Of a DNA stretch of 54,679 nucleotides, positions 6,974 through 14,514 are shown one piece after another. The notes beneath the pieces were generated by a model, which worked only from the letters and a program-made list of their open reading frames with translations, was not told where the DNA came from and ran no database searches. The translations under genes and the position numbers were made by a program. The stretch spans positions 1-54,679 of IMG/VR virus record IMGVR_UViG_3300030329_003092. The stretch is one strand, 5' to 3'. The DNA is from a virus. The stretch's first letter is position 1. Each line of letters starts with the position of its first letter.

Positions 6974-7115
6974 GAACTTTTTTTATTTGCTTGTCGAACT
7001 GTCTTCTGATTAGGAAAGCACCACAAATAGTACCAAAGAAAAAAGAACAGAATGCCGTTGATACTAACAATATTCTTGAAGCCTGACATGCGTCTATGGA
7101 CATCCACTCAACCAT
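6960..7115 (-). CDS. Small membrane protein (51 aa)
   Basis: Starts MVEWMSIDACQASRILLVST, a hydrophobic span about residues 14-36 with three Cys, followed by a basic tail ending VLDNE. The ATG directly abuts the TAA of 7116-7331. Its 3' end contains the -35 and most of the spacer of the next promoter. Unknown function. Confidence 0.55.
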   Translation of the reverse strand: MVEWMSIDACQASRILLVSTAFCSFFFGTICGAFLIRRQFDKQIKKVLDNE

Positions 7116-7331
7116 TTACTCTTCTCCGTCATGTTCTGATACTAGATTCAGTTTGAACCTGGGGACAACTAGCTTCGCCTGGGGGCTACACTGTAGCTGT
7201 ATCTGAATATATTCTTCGTCAGTACCGGGCCACTTGAGCGAAGGGTCCGTGTCCAGCACGATTGCAACCTGCACTTCCTCTGGGCGCTCTTTTGCGTTCC
7301 AAGCATACACAACCAAGTCACCGACTTTCAT
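7116..7331 (-). CDS. MKVGDLV-family small protein (71 aa)
   Basis: Starts MKVGDLVVYAWNAKERPEEV and continues with VAIVLDTDPSLKW and YIQIQLQCS strands, then LVVPRFKLNLVSEHD at the end, matching the family's terminal EVISE-like strand. It follows 7335-7562 by 3 nt. Weak Shine-Dalgarno; probably translated by coupling. Confidence 0.8.
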   Translation of the reverse strand: MKVGDLVVYAWNAKERPEEVQVAIVLDTDPSLKWPGTDEEYIQIQLQCSPQAKLVVPRFKLNLVSEHDGEE

Positions 7332-7334
7332 TTT

Positions 7335-7562
7335 TTATATGTCTGCCAAGTCAGAACCAAAGGACTGTTTCTGTGCTTCTTCTTCTGACAGAATCTTAAG
7401 CCTGTGTGGGTACGCCGTGACATTGACAGCCTCTTGCTTTCCATCGCTCCAACGCAACTGGGCGACGTGCATAAAGCTTGCCGTTGTCGAAAGGTCTACG
7501 ACCCCTGTTATAACTCCCTTCTTCTCGAACAGTAGACATTTAACTATGTCTCCTACTTTCAT
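7335..7562 (-). CDS. MKVGDLV-family small protein (75 aa)
   Basis: The start is set at MKVGDIVKCLLFEKKGVITG because AAGGAGA lies 8 nt upstream, while an in-frame upstream ATG lies within the promoter. It includes AQLRWSDGKQ and a HRLKILSEEE end typical of the family. First gene after promoter 7594-7622. Confidence 0.8.
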   Translation of the reverse strand: MKVGDIVKCLLFEKKGVITGVVDLSTTASFMHVAQLRWSDGKQEAVNVTAYPHRLKILSEEEAQKQSFGSDLADI

Positions 7563-7593
7563 CTTTCTTCTCCTTAAAAAGAATATGTAGTCT

Positions 7594-7622
7594 ATAATAT
7601 CAGATCTATATTTATTTGTCAA
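7594..7622 (-). promoter_or_regulatory. sigma70-type promoter for 7335-7562
   Basis: TTGACA (7617-7622), 17 bp, TATTAT (7594-7599). The TGA of gene 7619-7771 is inside the -35. Confidence 0.7.
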
Positions 7623-7771
7623 GAACTTTTTGATTTTACTAAAGTCAATGATTTCTTTATCTTTTCCACTGCCTTCTCTTTAGCCAGGGAAGCAAGGCCA
7701 ATAATAATCATGCCACCAAAAACACTTCCATAAGCTGCTTGACATATTTTTTCTTGTATCTTATCTTTCAT
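7619..7771 (-). CDS. Small membrane protein (50 aa)
   Basis: Starts MKDKIQEKICQAAYGSVFGG, with a span around residues 13-30 and a lysine-rich tail ending KSKSS. Its ATG lies 1 nt after the TAA of 7773-8003. The TGA stop is embedded in TTGACA. Unknown role. Confidence 0.55.
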   Translation of the reverse strand: MKDKIQEKICQAAYGSVFGGMIIIGLASLAKEKAVEKIKKSLTLVKSKSS

Positions 7772-7772
7772 C

Positions 7773-8003
7773 TTATGCTTCGCTTATAAGTTTTAAATAG
7801 TGTACGTATGATTTTTTAAGATAGCCGGTTGAAAAGAATAACACTTCTGCTACTTGAGATGAACTAAATGTTCGGTTAGGGTCTTCCCAATAAACGTTCA
7901 TAACAATCCCAATGTCACCTTTGTAGATCTCCCAACGATGCCTCACTGCTTTTTTTACCGGGTAGGCTTCCATCGAATACTGAACCAGATCACCCACCTT
8001 CAC
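7773..8003 (-). CDS. MKVGDLV-family small protein, GTG start (76 aa)
   Basis: Start GTG at 8001-8003 (VKVGDLVQYSMEAYPVKKAV), supported by GGAGG 6 nt upstream. The longer in-frame ATG would overlap the neighbour by over 100 nt. It has GDIGIVMNVYWED and VAEVLFFSTGY strands and ends HYLKLISEA. It shares 14 nt (7990-8003) with the upstream paralogue; the ribosome site is built from that gene's LEVIS codons. Confidence 0.8.
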   Translation of the reverse strand: MKVGDLVQYSMEAYPVKKAVRHRWEIYKGDIGIVMNVYWEDPNRTFSSSQVAEVLFFSTGYLKKSYVHYLKLISEA

Positions 8004-8184
8004 TAATAACCTCCAGGCATCTTTTGAGACAAGCGGCCTGACCCAAGCAATAGTCGCTGTATATCCAATAGACCGTGTATCTGAGATCCCACTCATCCCG
8101 TGGCCCGCTCAAGATAATCCCTATCGCATTATCGTCACCTGCGCCCCAGTAATCCTTCCATGTAACGAGATCACCAACATCCAT
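7990..8184 (-). CDS. MKVGDLV-family small protein (64 aa)
   Basis: Start MDVGDLVTWKDYWGAGDDNA with GAGGAC upstream. It then has IGIILSGPRD, YTVYWIYSDY and ends LEVISEGG, where SEGG and the stop are the out-of-frame reading of the next gene's GTGAAGGTGGGTGA. Overlaps both neighbours by exactly 14 nt. Confidence 0.8.
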   Translation of the reverse strand: MDVGDLVTWKDYWGAGDDNAIGIILSGPRDEWDLRYTVYWIYSDYCLGQAACLKRCLEVISEGG

Positions 8185-8392
8185 CGGTCTTGTCCTCTGG
8201 GTCGCCGAGTTGTAATCTCCACGCATCAAAGATTTCCCCTCTCTTGTGAAGAAAGACTTTAGCCGTGTCCGACGACTTGCCATTATGCGGAGCGTAGGAA
8301 AGTGATAGCACTGTCGCCAAGCCATCCTCCCCCTGGCTGAAACCAGAGTTAAACCCTTGACACTGATAATATACTAAATCACCGGGCTTCAC
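8171..8392 (-). CDS. MKVGDLV-family small protein, GTG start (73 aa)
   Basis: Start GTG (VKPGDLVYYQCQGFNSGFSQ) 6 nt after GGAGG. GLATVLSLSY and AKVFLHKRG are the predicted second and third strands. The end differs from the family (DKTDGCW) because the downstream start reads ATGGATGTTGGTGA. 14-nt overlap on each side. Confidence 0.8.
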   Translation of the reverse strand: MKPGDLVYYQCQGFNSGFSQGEDGLATVLSLSYAPHNGKSSDTAKVFLHKRGEIFDAWRLQLGDPEDKTDGCW

Positions 8393-8579
8393 TGATGACC
8401 TCCACTCCATCTGAGTATTCAAAACTCCAATCAGAATGGCCGCACCAACGCACCCATATTTGTTTCGTACCATCACCCGCCCAATCTGCCGAGATTTCGG
8501 TTACAATCCCCACTTTTTCTTTACCTCGCCAATGGTCTTTGGTCGTGGATATGGGTTTTACTAAATCACCGACTTTCAT
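8379..8579 (-). CDS. MKVGDLV-family small protein (66 aa)
   Basis: Start MKVGDLVKPISTTKDHWRGK with a strong AAGGAGG. It continues KVGIVTEIS, QIWVRWCGH and ends VEVISEAR. The first gene of the 8.6-7.8 kb array and the only one there with a full independent Shine-Dalgarno. It lies 10 nt after 8590-9090. Confidence 0.82.
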   Translation of the reverse strand: MKVGDLVKPISTTKDHWRGKEKVGIVTEISADWAGDGTKQIWVRWCGHSDWSFEYSDGVEVISEAR

Positions 8580-8589
8580 AGTATCCTCC

Positions 8590-9090
8590 TTAAGCTGCCT
8601 GTGGCATGCTGGCAATAATATTATCTTGACGCCAGCGAATCGTACCAGGCTTAACCTTGGTCGTCTGATACTTGCCGTCAACAAAGATAGTCATCTCGTT
8701 TCGACCAACTGATACGACCAGACAATGGCGCTTATTAAGAGTCACCAGACTACCAACGGGCGGCATCTCTGAATCAACCTCGAAGGGAATGTCCAGCTTA
8801 TGGTAGACCTTCTTCTGTCCTTCGATTGCGTATGCGCCTTCCTTGGTCTTCTTGAAGACCCGCTTAACCTTCTTGGGCTTTGCCGTCAATGAGGCAAACT
8901 GTTCGGCCTCAACTTCAAAGGTGTCTTTGCCTTTCTTCTTACAGGACAATACCCGAAGAACAATCGAGCGATACTTCGGGAAGCTAACAGTTACGTGAGC
9001 GCCATTGCCTCCCATCTCAACACGGTTTTCATGCTTCTTGTATGAAATACCAAAGCACCACTTCTTAAGTAATACGTCACCTTTCTTCAT
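8590..9090 (-). CDS. Hypothetical beta-rich protein with KKGDVLL start (166 aa)
   Basis: Starts MKKGDVLLKKWCFGISYKKH. The first segment resembles the MKVGDLV family start, then the protein extends with alternating strands rich in Lys and Val, and a PPVGSLVTLNKRHCLVV stretch (about residue 110) that again looks like the family motif. It may hold two SH3-like units; that is inference. Transcribed from 9120-9148 with a GAGAGAGAAGAA leader. Confidence 0.75.
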   Translation of the reverse strand: MKKGDVLLKKWCFGISYKKHENRVEMGGNGAHVTVSFPKYRSIVLRVLSCKKKGKDTFEVEAEQFASLTAKPKKVKRVFKKTKEGAYAIEGQKKVYHKLDIPFEVDSEMPPVGSLVTLNKRHCLVVSVGRNEMTIFVDGKYQTTKVKPGTIRWRQDNIIASMPQAA

Positions 9091-9119
9091 TTCTTCTCTC
9101 TCTATTAAGTTATAATATC

Positions 9120-9148
9120 ACTATAGCAAATATATTATTTATTGTCAA
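9120..9148 (-). promoter_or_regulatory. sigma70-type promoter for 8590-9090 and the paralogue array
   Basis: TTGACA (9143-9148), 17 bp, TATAGT (9120-9125), extended TGC. A-tract upstream. Confidence 0.85.
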
Positions 9149-9170
9149 GAAGTTTTTTGATTTTCCTTTT

Positions 9171-10580
9171 CTACTCTTTCACAACAACAGCCTCTTGGTG
9201 AGGAAAGATTGGCTCGTTGCTCTTCGCGCCTTTAGACCTGTTTTCTTTTCTTGTCATAAGCTCTGCATTTGAAATCGTTGTCGATCCACCACTTGCGACA
9301 GACTGAACATGATCTACCTCATACTTTCCACGATACATTTCCAGTATGTCTATGTACTCATTTTTGCGAGTTTTTTCGCCCTGAAGAACAAAAAGACTTT
9401 TCTTATCTTTAAAGTCGAAGCTGTTTCTGTGATCTCTTTTTTTGCTTAAGACTCCCTGTTTAATCAATTGTTCTAAGTCGTTCGACAGTGCCTTTTCAAA
9501 AACAGCCCTTACTTTTTCGTAGTTTCTCTTGTCTGCATAAAACTTTGTCCAGTGCTCATAAGACTTCTCTTCGGCTTCCTCAGTGGTGACATTTTTAGCT
9601 TCATTTTCAAAATATGCATCTCTCTCAAGAAACCACTTGAAAAACTCCTTGTGATCTTTAATCTCTAAACTTTCCTCCAGGCAAGTAATTTGAATCAAAT
9701 CGAAGAGGTTTTGCATTTTTCCTTTTGATATTTTTTCACTTAGTGTTCCAACATCTTTTGCAATTGTGCGCGCATTTTTTAATATAAGATCAATTGTTCT
9801 TTGCTCTCTAAGAGCAAAACTATCCTTATTTTCGTACATGCCATCCAGATTTGGCTTGGTAACAGAGCCTGTATATTCTTTCCAAATCTTATATGCTAAT
9901 GTCGCTATCATTTCCTCATGAACTCTTTTATGAAGGCTCGTTTTTTTCTTAACGTTCAAATTTAAAAACAACTCTTCACATAGTTTCCCTTGTTCTCTAA
10001 TGTGTTCAGACAACTTAGTTATGCGAGCTTGCCGCCATTCTTGAGCGTTCAGACCTTGTTGTGTGTTCCATCTCCTAAACAATGTGCAACATTCGTGAAC
10101 GCTGATGTCTTCTAGAACGCGAAGTTGTATTTTTTCATTATACATTATTTCATTGCGTTGCTCCTCTTCAAGTTCACTGAGAGAAATCTTTTTGCCATCG
10201 TTGTTGAAGTCATGTTTTAGATCTTCGTGGTCGTTATAAAATGCTGATAAATAACTTGCGCTATTGTTACCGTCGATGCTCAGATATTTGTATCCCTCAT
10301 CTAAAATAGACTTAAAATATTCCACAGACTCTTGATCCTGGGTTGCAACGGCGTGGTGAAGAGCCTGCTCTGCATTCACAACTATTATCATGTTTCCTAC
10401 ACTTCCTTCAAGAAAACACGATATGTATTCTCTACCATTTGGTAAGCCCCATCCTGATCCAAAAGATATTCCTCCTAAGCGTTGGAAACTTGGATCAAGC
10501 TTTGTTTGTGCATAAATCCTTGCTATGTCCCAAAGGTTCTTTGCGAAGTCTCTCGCGCCATACTTTTCCATAACTCCCAT
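9171..10580 (-). CDS. DUF262-like / HNH nuclease (469 aa)
   Basis: The N-terminal DPSFQR motif (about residue 29) and YLSIDGNNSASYLSAF (about residue 95) are reminiscent of the DUF262 pattern (PxYQR ... IDGQQR). The C-terminal YEVDHVQSVASGGSTTISN followed by NRSKGAKS is an HNH nuclease core with its zinc/metal His and Asn. GmrSD-type restriction enzymes and other defence nucleases combine these domains. AGGAGA precedes the ATG by 7 nt. It closes the restriction-modification cassette, so a role in restriction of incoming DNA is plausible. Whether modified or unmodified DNA is the target cannot be told. Confidence 0.7.
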   Translation of the reverse strand: MGVMEKYGARDFAKNLWDIARIYAQTKLDPSFQRLGGISFGSGWGLPNGREYISCFLEGSVGNMIIVVNAEQALHHAVATQDQESVEYFKSILDEGYKYLSIDGNNSASYLSAFYNDHEDLKHDFNNDGKKISLSELEEEQRNEIMYNEKIQLRVLEDISVHECCTLFRRWNTQQGLNAQEWRQARITKLSEHIREQGKLCEELFLNLNVKKKTSLHKRVHEEMIATLAYKIWKEYTGSVTKPNLDGMYENKDSFALREQRTIDLILKNARTIAKDVGTLSEKISKGKMQNLFDLIQITCLEESLEIKDHKEFFKWFLERDAYFENEAKNVTTEEAEEKSYEHWTKFYADKRNYEKVRAVFEKALSNDLEQLIKQGVLSKKRDHRNSFDFKDKKSLFVLQGEKTRKNEYIDILEMYRGKYEVDHVQSVASGGSTTISNAELMTRKENRSKGAKSNEPIFPHQEAVVVKE

Positions 10581-10608
10581 AATTTATCTCCTTTTGTTTA
10601 TCCTTAAT

Positions 10609-11553
10609 TTAAAATATAAGAAGCTCTTCAACAGCTTCCTTTCGCTTCTCAGCTTTGCTATTCAGCGTTCTCTTGAGAGAGAACTCTTTGATCGTCCAAT
10701 CCTTATAAAGCTCTCTAATGCGCTCTGTCCCTGAGTTTGACAGATAGACATGTACGCCTTTATCTTTGAGCCTCTGAGCTAAGTCGCGCAGCCTTACTTG
10801 GTCCTCGAAGTTGAACCCATCCTCGGTGTACGTTGTGAAACTGGAAGTCTCACTTATTGGGTCATAAGGAGGATCGAAGTAAACTAAGTCACCGGGTTGT
10901 GCCAACGCCTCCACGTCTGAGAAGTCTCGACTAGAAACCGTAGCTGATCGCAACACTTCAGAACATAACTCTAGGTTCCCGTTCTCACCAAAATTCTTTT
11001 TCAGCGTTCTTCCCACTGGGATATTCATAAGTCCGTCTCGATTCACGCGGAACATAGCATTGAAGCAAGTTATGTTGAGATACAGAAAGCGTGCCGCTAC
11101 CTCTGCTGGCTCTAGGTCTTCTGTGATTGTGAAGATCTTCTTATACTTTCTTTCCGTTACCTTTTCTCTATCGATATTCCTAACCATATAATAAAACTCT
11201 TTTGAATGTTTCTTGTTCATCTCATTCAACAGAGTCTGTACTTCTTCCCAGTTTTCTTTAATCTGGTTGTACGTGATTACAAGCTCTTGGTTCTTATCAA
11301 ATAAGTTATATTCTTTTGTGTCTCCGTGTTTATTAACCAAGTGAAAGAACAGAGAGCCACCTCCAACGAAGGGCTCCCAGTAGTTATTAAATCGTTCTGG
11401 GAGGAAGGGAGCGTACTGATCTAACAGTCGACGCTTCCCTCCAACCCATTGAACGAACGGGGCGGCTTCCCCAACTAGCTTTCTTTCTTTCTTCAACTCT
11501 CGACTAAAGCCGTAGTCTTCTATTACCTTTCTTAAACTATACTGCGTATCCAT
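10609..11553 (-). CDS. Dam-type DNA adenine N6-methyltransferase (314 aa)
   Basis: Alpha-class (D12) layout: motif X FVQWVGGKRRLLDQY, motif I WEPFVGGGSLFFHL, and motif IV YFDPPYDP. It transfers a methyl group from S-adenosylmethionine to adenine N6 in a short recognition site. The start at MDTQYSLRKV has AGGAG 6 nt upstream; it overlaps the end of the restriction-enzyme-like gene by 17 nt. The length fits Dam/DpnM-type enzymes. It is the second methylase of the cassette; two adenine methylases often protect the two strands of an asymmetric site. Confidence 0.9.
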   Translation of the reverse strand: MDTQYSLRKVIEDYGFSRELKKERKLVGEAAPFVQWVGGKRRLLDQYAPFLPERFNNYWEPFVGGGSLFFHLVNKHGDTKEYNLFDKNQELVITYNQIKENWEEVQTLLNEMNKKHSKEFYYMVRNIDREKVTERKYKKIFTITEDLEPAEVAARFLYLNITCFNAMFRVNRDGLMNIPVGRTLKKNFGENGNLELCSEVLRSATVSSRDFSDVEALAQPGDLVYFDPPYDPISETSSFTTYTEDGFNFEDQVRLRDLAQRLKDKGVHVYLSNSGTERIRELYKDWTIKEFSLKRTLNSKAEKRKEAVEELLIF

Positions 11554-12868
11554 CTGCACTCCTGTCAAAAACCATATCCCCATCTTCGGTAAGTTGAAAA
11601 TATGTGTTATCCATTTTAGCACATCCGCCGTTAAGAATTAAGTGAAATTTAATATCATATTCTGGATAGTGCTCTTGAAGCAGCGCCTTGAACCCTTTGA
11701 AGGTCTGGAACTGTACGACTCCTTTCTTGGCGTTCTTATACATTTCGCCCTCGAATACTAGGATCTCCTTAGTCTCCTCGTTCTTCACAACTAGATCGGG
11801 GATACCGCCAATATTCTTGGCGACGGAAGTGCGCTCCCCACTAGGAAGCACAAACCAGCCGCGCTCTGTACCAGCGTGGTTATCATAGATCACCGAACAC
11901 TCAGGGCATCGACGCATAACAATATCAAGAAGAATGGTAGCATGCTTCTCACCGTTTGTTTTACGAGTCCAATAGCTCTTGTCTTCCCCAGTGTAAACTA
12001 AAGAAATAAAGTCGCGGCCTGAAGTCTCAAACTCAACTCCTAGTGTGCTAGAAATCTTAGCCAGCTTGCTCTTCCTGCCTCGCATAAACCATTCATCAGA
12101 TAGTTTATGGTTCAGAACCTTGATGTCGCCAGTGTGCCCTAAGATTCGTAGTGCCATAGAAGCACCGCCAATAAAGCCCACTCCTGGGTCGGACAGTCCG
12201 TTGTCACCTTTTAGAAGTTTGGTGGAAATGTAAACGTTGTTACCGATCTTCGTAAGGCCAGTAGGCACTGTGCCCTTTCGCTCCTTAATCGGGAACGCTT
12301 CCAACATCTCTTCAACACTGCCAAAAGGATTGAAAGATGGTGTGCGGTCCTCGCCGCTGAAGTCCACCAGTTTAACTTTCACACCCAACGTATTGAACAG
12401 TCGCGCAGACCTTTCATAAGCTGGGGAGACTCCGCTCTTTCGCTTGTAGTTTGGAACAACGTTCAAGTAAAGTGTTGACACAGAAGGGTAGTACCACTCT
12501 GCATTGACAAACTTAATAAGGCGTTGCTTGTGCATGTTGCCTGCGTCGGAAGGTCGTGACTTGTTGTCTTCAACAAGAAGATCCGGTTCGTCCTCTGGTG
12601 TTGGCCTAGACTCTTGGTTGAAAACAATGTAGTCAACAAAGCTGCCACTGCCAGACACAATCTCATAAAAGATATTATCGACACCGGGGATCTTAATCCC
12701 GCCAACCTTATAGAGCCCAGTGAAGCTGGAGCCCTCTGTAAGTTCGCGGAAAGTAATTCCACTGCTCAATGTGCTAGTGTTCTTAAGCTCTGCGAAGTGT
12801 TCAATGATATGTTTAATCGGTTCAGAGCGCAAGCCCTCTTCGCCTAGGATCCAAAGATTGTTCTGCAT
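11537..12868 (-). CDS. Putative type II restriction endonuclease (443 aa)
   Basis: Placed between two adenine methylases and abutting the first by 1 nt. Candidate PD-(D/E)XK residues: VDYIVF followed about 20 residues later by PDLLVEDNKS (near residues 80-105). A second similar stretch is GIPDLVVKNEETKEILVFEGE (near 365-385, shown here in part as GIPDLVV and VFEGE). Nothing in it matches a named enzyme I recognise, so the nuclease call rests on context plus these motifs. A perfect TTGACA/TATAAT promoter inside the upstream methylase gene could express it separately. Confidence 0.65.
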   Translation of the reverse strand: MQNNLWILGEEGLRSEPIKHIIEHFAELKNTSTLSSGITFRELTEGSSFTGLYKVGGIKIPGVDNIFYEIVSGSGSFVDYIVFNQESRPTPEDEPDLLVEDNKSRPSDAGNMHKQRLIKFVNAEWYYPSVSTLYLNVVPNYKRKSGVSPAYERSARLFNTLGVKVKLVDFSGEDRTPSFNPFGSVEEMLEAFPIKERKGTVPTGLTKIGNNVYISTKLLKGDNGLSDPGVGFIGGASMALRILGHTGDIKVLNHKLSDEWFMRGRKSKLAKISSTLGVEFETSGRDFISLVYTGEDKSYWTRKTNGEKHATILLDIVMRRCPECSVIYDNHAGTERGWFVLPSGERTSVAKNIGGIPDLVVKNEETKEILVFEGEMYKNAKKGVVQFQTFKGFKALLQEHYPEYDIKFHLILNGGCAKMDNTYFQLTEDGDMVFDRSADGYAV

Positions 12869-12869
12869 A

Positions 12870-13895
12870 CTAATGCCTCTTTAAAATGTGGATGTACTCG
12901 ACCGTCTTCTTACGACGATGCTTATTGTTTTTATCACTACCTGAATTATACCTCAAGTGTTCTGTATTTGTCAAGTAATATTTTCCGTATTTTTCAAACA
13001 CACGTTTTATATCGTTAAGTGAAAGTAATCCTTCATCATTATAAGATAAGAATATCCAGTCGAATCCGTCGGCCTTGGAAATTAAATCCTCAAATGCTTC
13101 CTTAACTTTCGTACGAGTACTGAATGGAGATTTATTATACTCTGTTGGCAACCCTGTTTTGCTTGGGGCACCCTCTCTATTCAGCCTGATATCTATCTCG
13201 TTCTTGGCAATGTAGTTCAAGATATGATAGTTAGAAGAGTATTGTCTAGCATTGTATGGCGGATCTAAATAAAGGATATCACCAGACAACTTCGGCAATA
13301 GAATGTTTGAGTCTTCTTGGTAGACCTCACCAGGGCGAGCGCCTAGATAAAACATCGCTGGGTTCAACTCCAGTGTCTGTTTGGACCTTTCATTGAACTC
13401 CTTAAGGAACGCTCCATAAACTCCAGTCGTGTTCGCATACTTATCAACAGACTCAAGCAACGAGGCCAACAAGAAAAAATACTCCGACCTAGTGATTAGA
13501 CCCTCTGCTCTCCAATCTCCTAGAGCGGTTCGCATAGCGTCAATCTTCATCGCGTTCTCTACAGTGAAGAACCTTCTCTCGCAGCCATTGTGCGGGGAGA
13601 GATTGTTGGTGAATATTCCCACTTTTCCGGGCAGACTGTTAAGCTGATCGATCAACTCTTGGTGTCTCCACTGAAGGGGCTGGTTGTTCTCAACATAGTT
13701 CTTCGCCAGGACATAGCTGTAGTCCTCTAAGTCATTAGCGATAACCTTCTTGCACTTCTGTTTAAAATGGCGAGCCACGCTGGTTGTACCAGAAAACAAA
13801 TCGCACAAGGTCTTGTCCTCCAGTGTGCCAACGTGGTCACGCATGACTGTCTCTATGAAGCCCAAAAGCTTCTGCTTATTACCGATATATCTCAT
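12870..13895 (-). CDS. D12-class DNA adenine methyltransferase (341 aa)
   Basis: Motif X MRYIGNKQKLLGFIE at the N-terminus, motif I LCDLFSGTTSVARHF (about residue 37), and motif IV LYLDPPYNARQYSSNYH (about residue 205) are in alpha-class order. The ATG at 13895 is preferred to the TTG 3 nt upstream because GGAG is correctly spaced. First gene of the cassette, directly behind a consensus promoter, so methylation can be established first. Confidence 0.88.
   Translation of the reverse strand: MRYIGNKQKLLGFIETVMRDHVGTLEDKTLCDLFSGTTSVARHFKQKCKKVIANDLEDYSYVLAKNYVENNQPLQWRHQELIDQLNSLPGKVGIFTNNLSPHNGCERRFFTVENAMKIDAMRTALGDWRAEGLITRSEYFFLLASLLESVDKYANTTGVYGAFLKEFNERSKQTLELNPAMFYLGARPGEVYQEDSNILLPKLSGDILYLDPPYNARQYSSNYHILNYIAKNEIDIRLNREGAPSKTGLPTEYNKSPFSTRTKVKEAFEDLISKADGFDWIFLSYNDEGLLSLNDIKRVFEKYGKYYLTNTEHLRYNSGSDKNNKHRRKKTVEYIHILKRH
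12945..12974 (-). promoter_or_regulatory. Internal consensus promoter for the endonuclease gene
   Basis: Inside the methylase coding region: TTGACA (12969-12974), 18 bp, TATAAT (12945-12950). The endonuclease ATG is about 77 nt downstream. Both hexamers are perfect, which is unlikely by chance at that position. Confidence 0.6.
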
Positions 13896-13919
13896 CAATA
13901 CTCCAATGTTACTATGGCT

Positions 13920-13948
13920 ATTATATAAGACTTTATATTATTTGTCAA
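13920..13948 (-). promoter_or_regulatory. Consensus promoter of the restriction-modification cassette
   Basis: TTGACA (13943-13948), 17 bp, TATAAT (13920-13925), both perfect, preceded by AAAAAAGTTC. 25 nt upstream of the methylase ATG. Confidence 0.9.
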
Positions 13949-13956
13949 GAACTTTT

Positions 13957-14202
13957 TTAGTCTTCTTTCTTTATAAAGTCAACACTGATTATGTTATCTC
14001 GTTCTTCGACAATCTGTAGCGCAAGTCTCTTTGACTTCTTTCTTGCGTCCCTGGCTACACGGGAGATATCATTAAATATGTCCTTGTCTGTCTCTGTCAT
14101 TCCTGTCGTCTCGATGAACTCCATAAGAACTTCTAAATCCTCCGCTAGCACTTGGTAGCAAAGGCTCAATGTTTCTCTTTTATCTTTTGGGAATCTAGGC
14201 AT
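13957..14202 (-). CDS. Hypothetical helical protein (81 aa)
   Basis: All-alpha, starting MPRFPKDKRETLSLCYQVLA. Its C-terminus DNIISVDFIKKED closely matches that of the gene at 15980-16252 (DNVINVDFNSIKRRDP), and both have a helical body with LEDLELL-type leucines, so they are likely paralogues. No function recognised. Last gene of the operon led by promoter 15752-15780. Confidence 0.7.
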   Translation of the reverse strand: MPRFPKDKRETLSLCYQVLAEDLEVLMEFIETTGMTETDKDIFNDISRVARDARKKSKRLALQIVEERDNIISVDFIKKED

Positions 14203-14213
14203 TTAAAACTCTT

Positions 14214-14312
14214 TTATTTCTTCTTCTCTTCTATGTAAAGAGCCACAAAGATCACAGAAGCGGTAATTGCTATCCACAACATTCCTACAAGTAACATATC
14301 CATCGGTGACAT
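14214..14312 (-). CDS. Small membrane protein (32 aa)
   Basis: Starts MSPMDMLLVGMLWIAITASV, one span to about residue 26 and a charged tail (YIEEKKK). AGGAGA lies 5 nt before the ATG, which supports real translation. Confidence 0.6.
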   Translation of the reverse strand: MSPMDMLLVGMLWIAITASVIFVALYIEEKKK

Positions 14313-14337
14313 TGGCTCTCCTACCTACTTCTACATA

Positions 14338-14514
14338 TCATGTTCGTAAAGAAATCAACCCTTCCTCTAACAAATTTTCTGTAACGCGGCCATAACTTCC
14401 TTGGAGTTTCCACACCAAGCCCGTGTCTAATAAATGCTGAAACAAAACAACAACTTCCTCAACTGAAAGTTCGCCTGTTTCATAGTCATGTATTTTCTGT
14501 GCGAGATCTTGCAT
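14338..14514 (-). CDS. Small phage protein with LQGSYGR motif (58 aa)
   Basis: Helical N-terminus (LAQKIHDYETGELSVEEV), then VLFQHLLDTGLVWKLQGSY and GRVTENLLEEGLI. This pattern recalls a widespread small phage family with an LFQ-LIDTGLAW-LQG-YGR core (from memory; possibly DUF7417) whose function is unknown. AGGAGA precedes the ATG. It overlaps the end of the 41-residue gene by 29 nt. Confidence 0.75.
   Translation of the reverse strand: MQDLAQKIHDYETGELSVEEVVVLFQHLLDTGLVWKLQGSYGRVTENLLEEGLISLRT

Noticed and set aside
5982-7013. 343-codon open frame on the plus strand
   Set aside because: Antisense to the zinc-knuckle gene and its promoter; many Phe/Ser/Cys stretches typical of a reverse frame.
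8185-8325. Long N-terminal extensions of MKVGDLV genes (for example starts at 8096, 8325, 8476, 8684)
   Set aside because: They would overlap the neighbouring paralogue by about 90-150 nt, while inner ATG/GTG codons have properly spaced GGAGG or GAGGAC.
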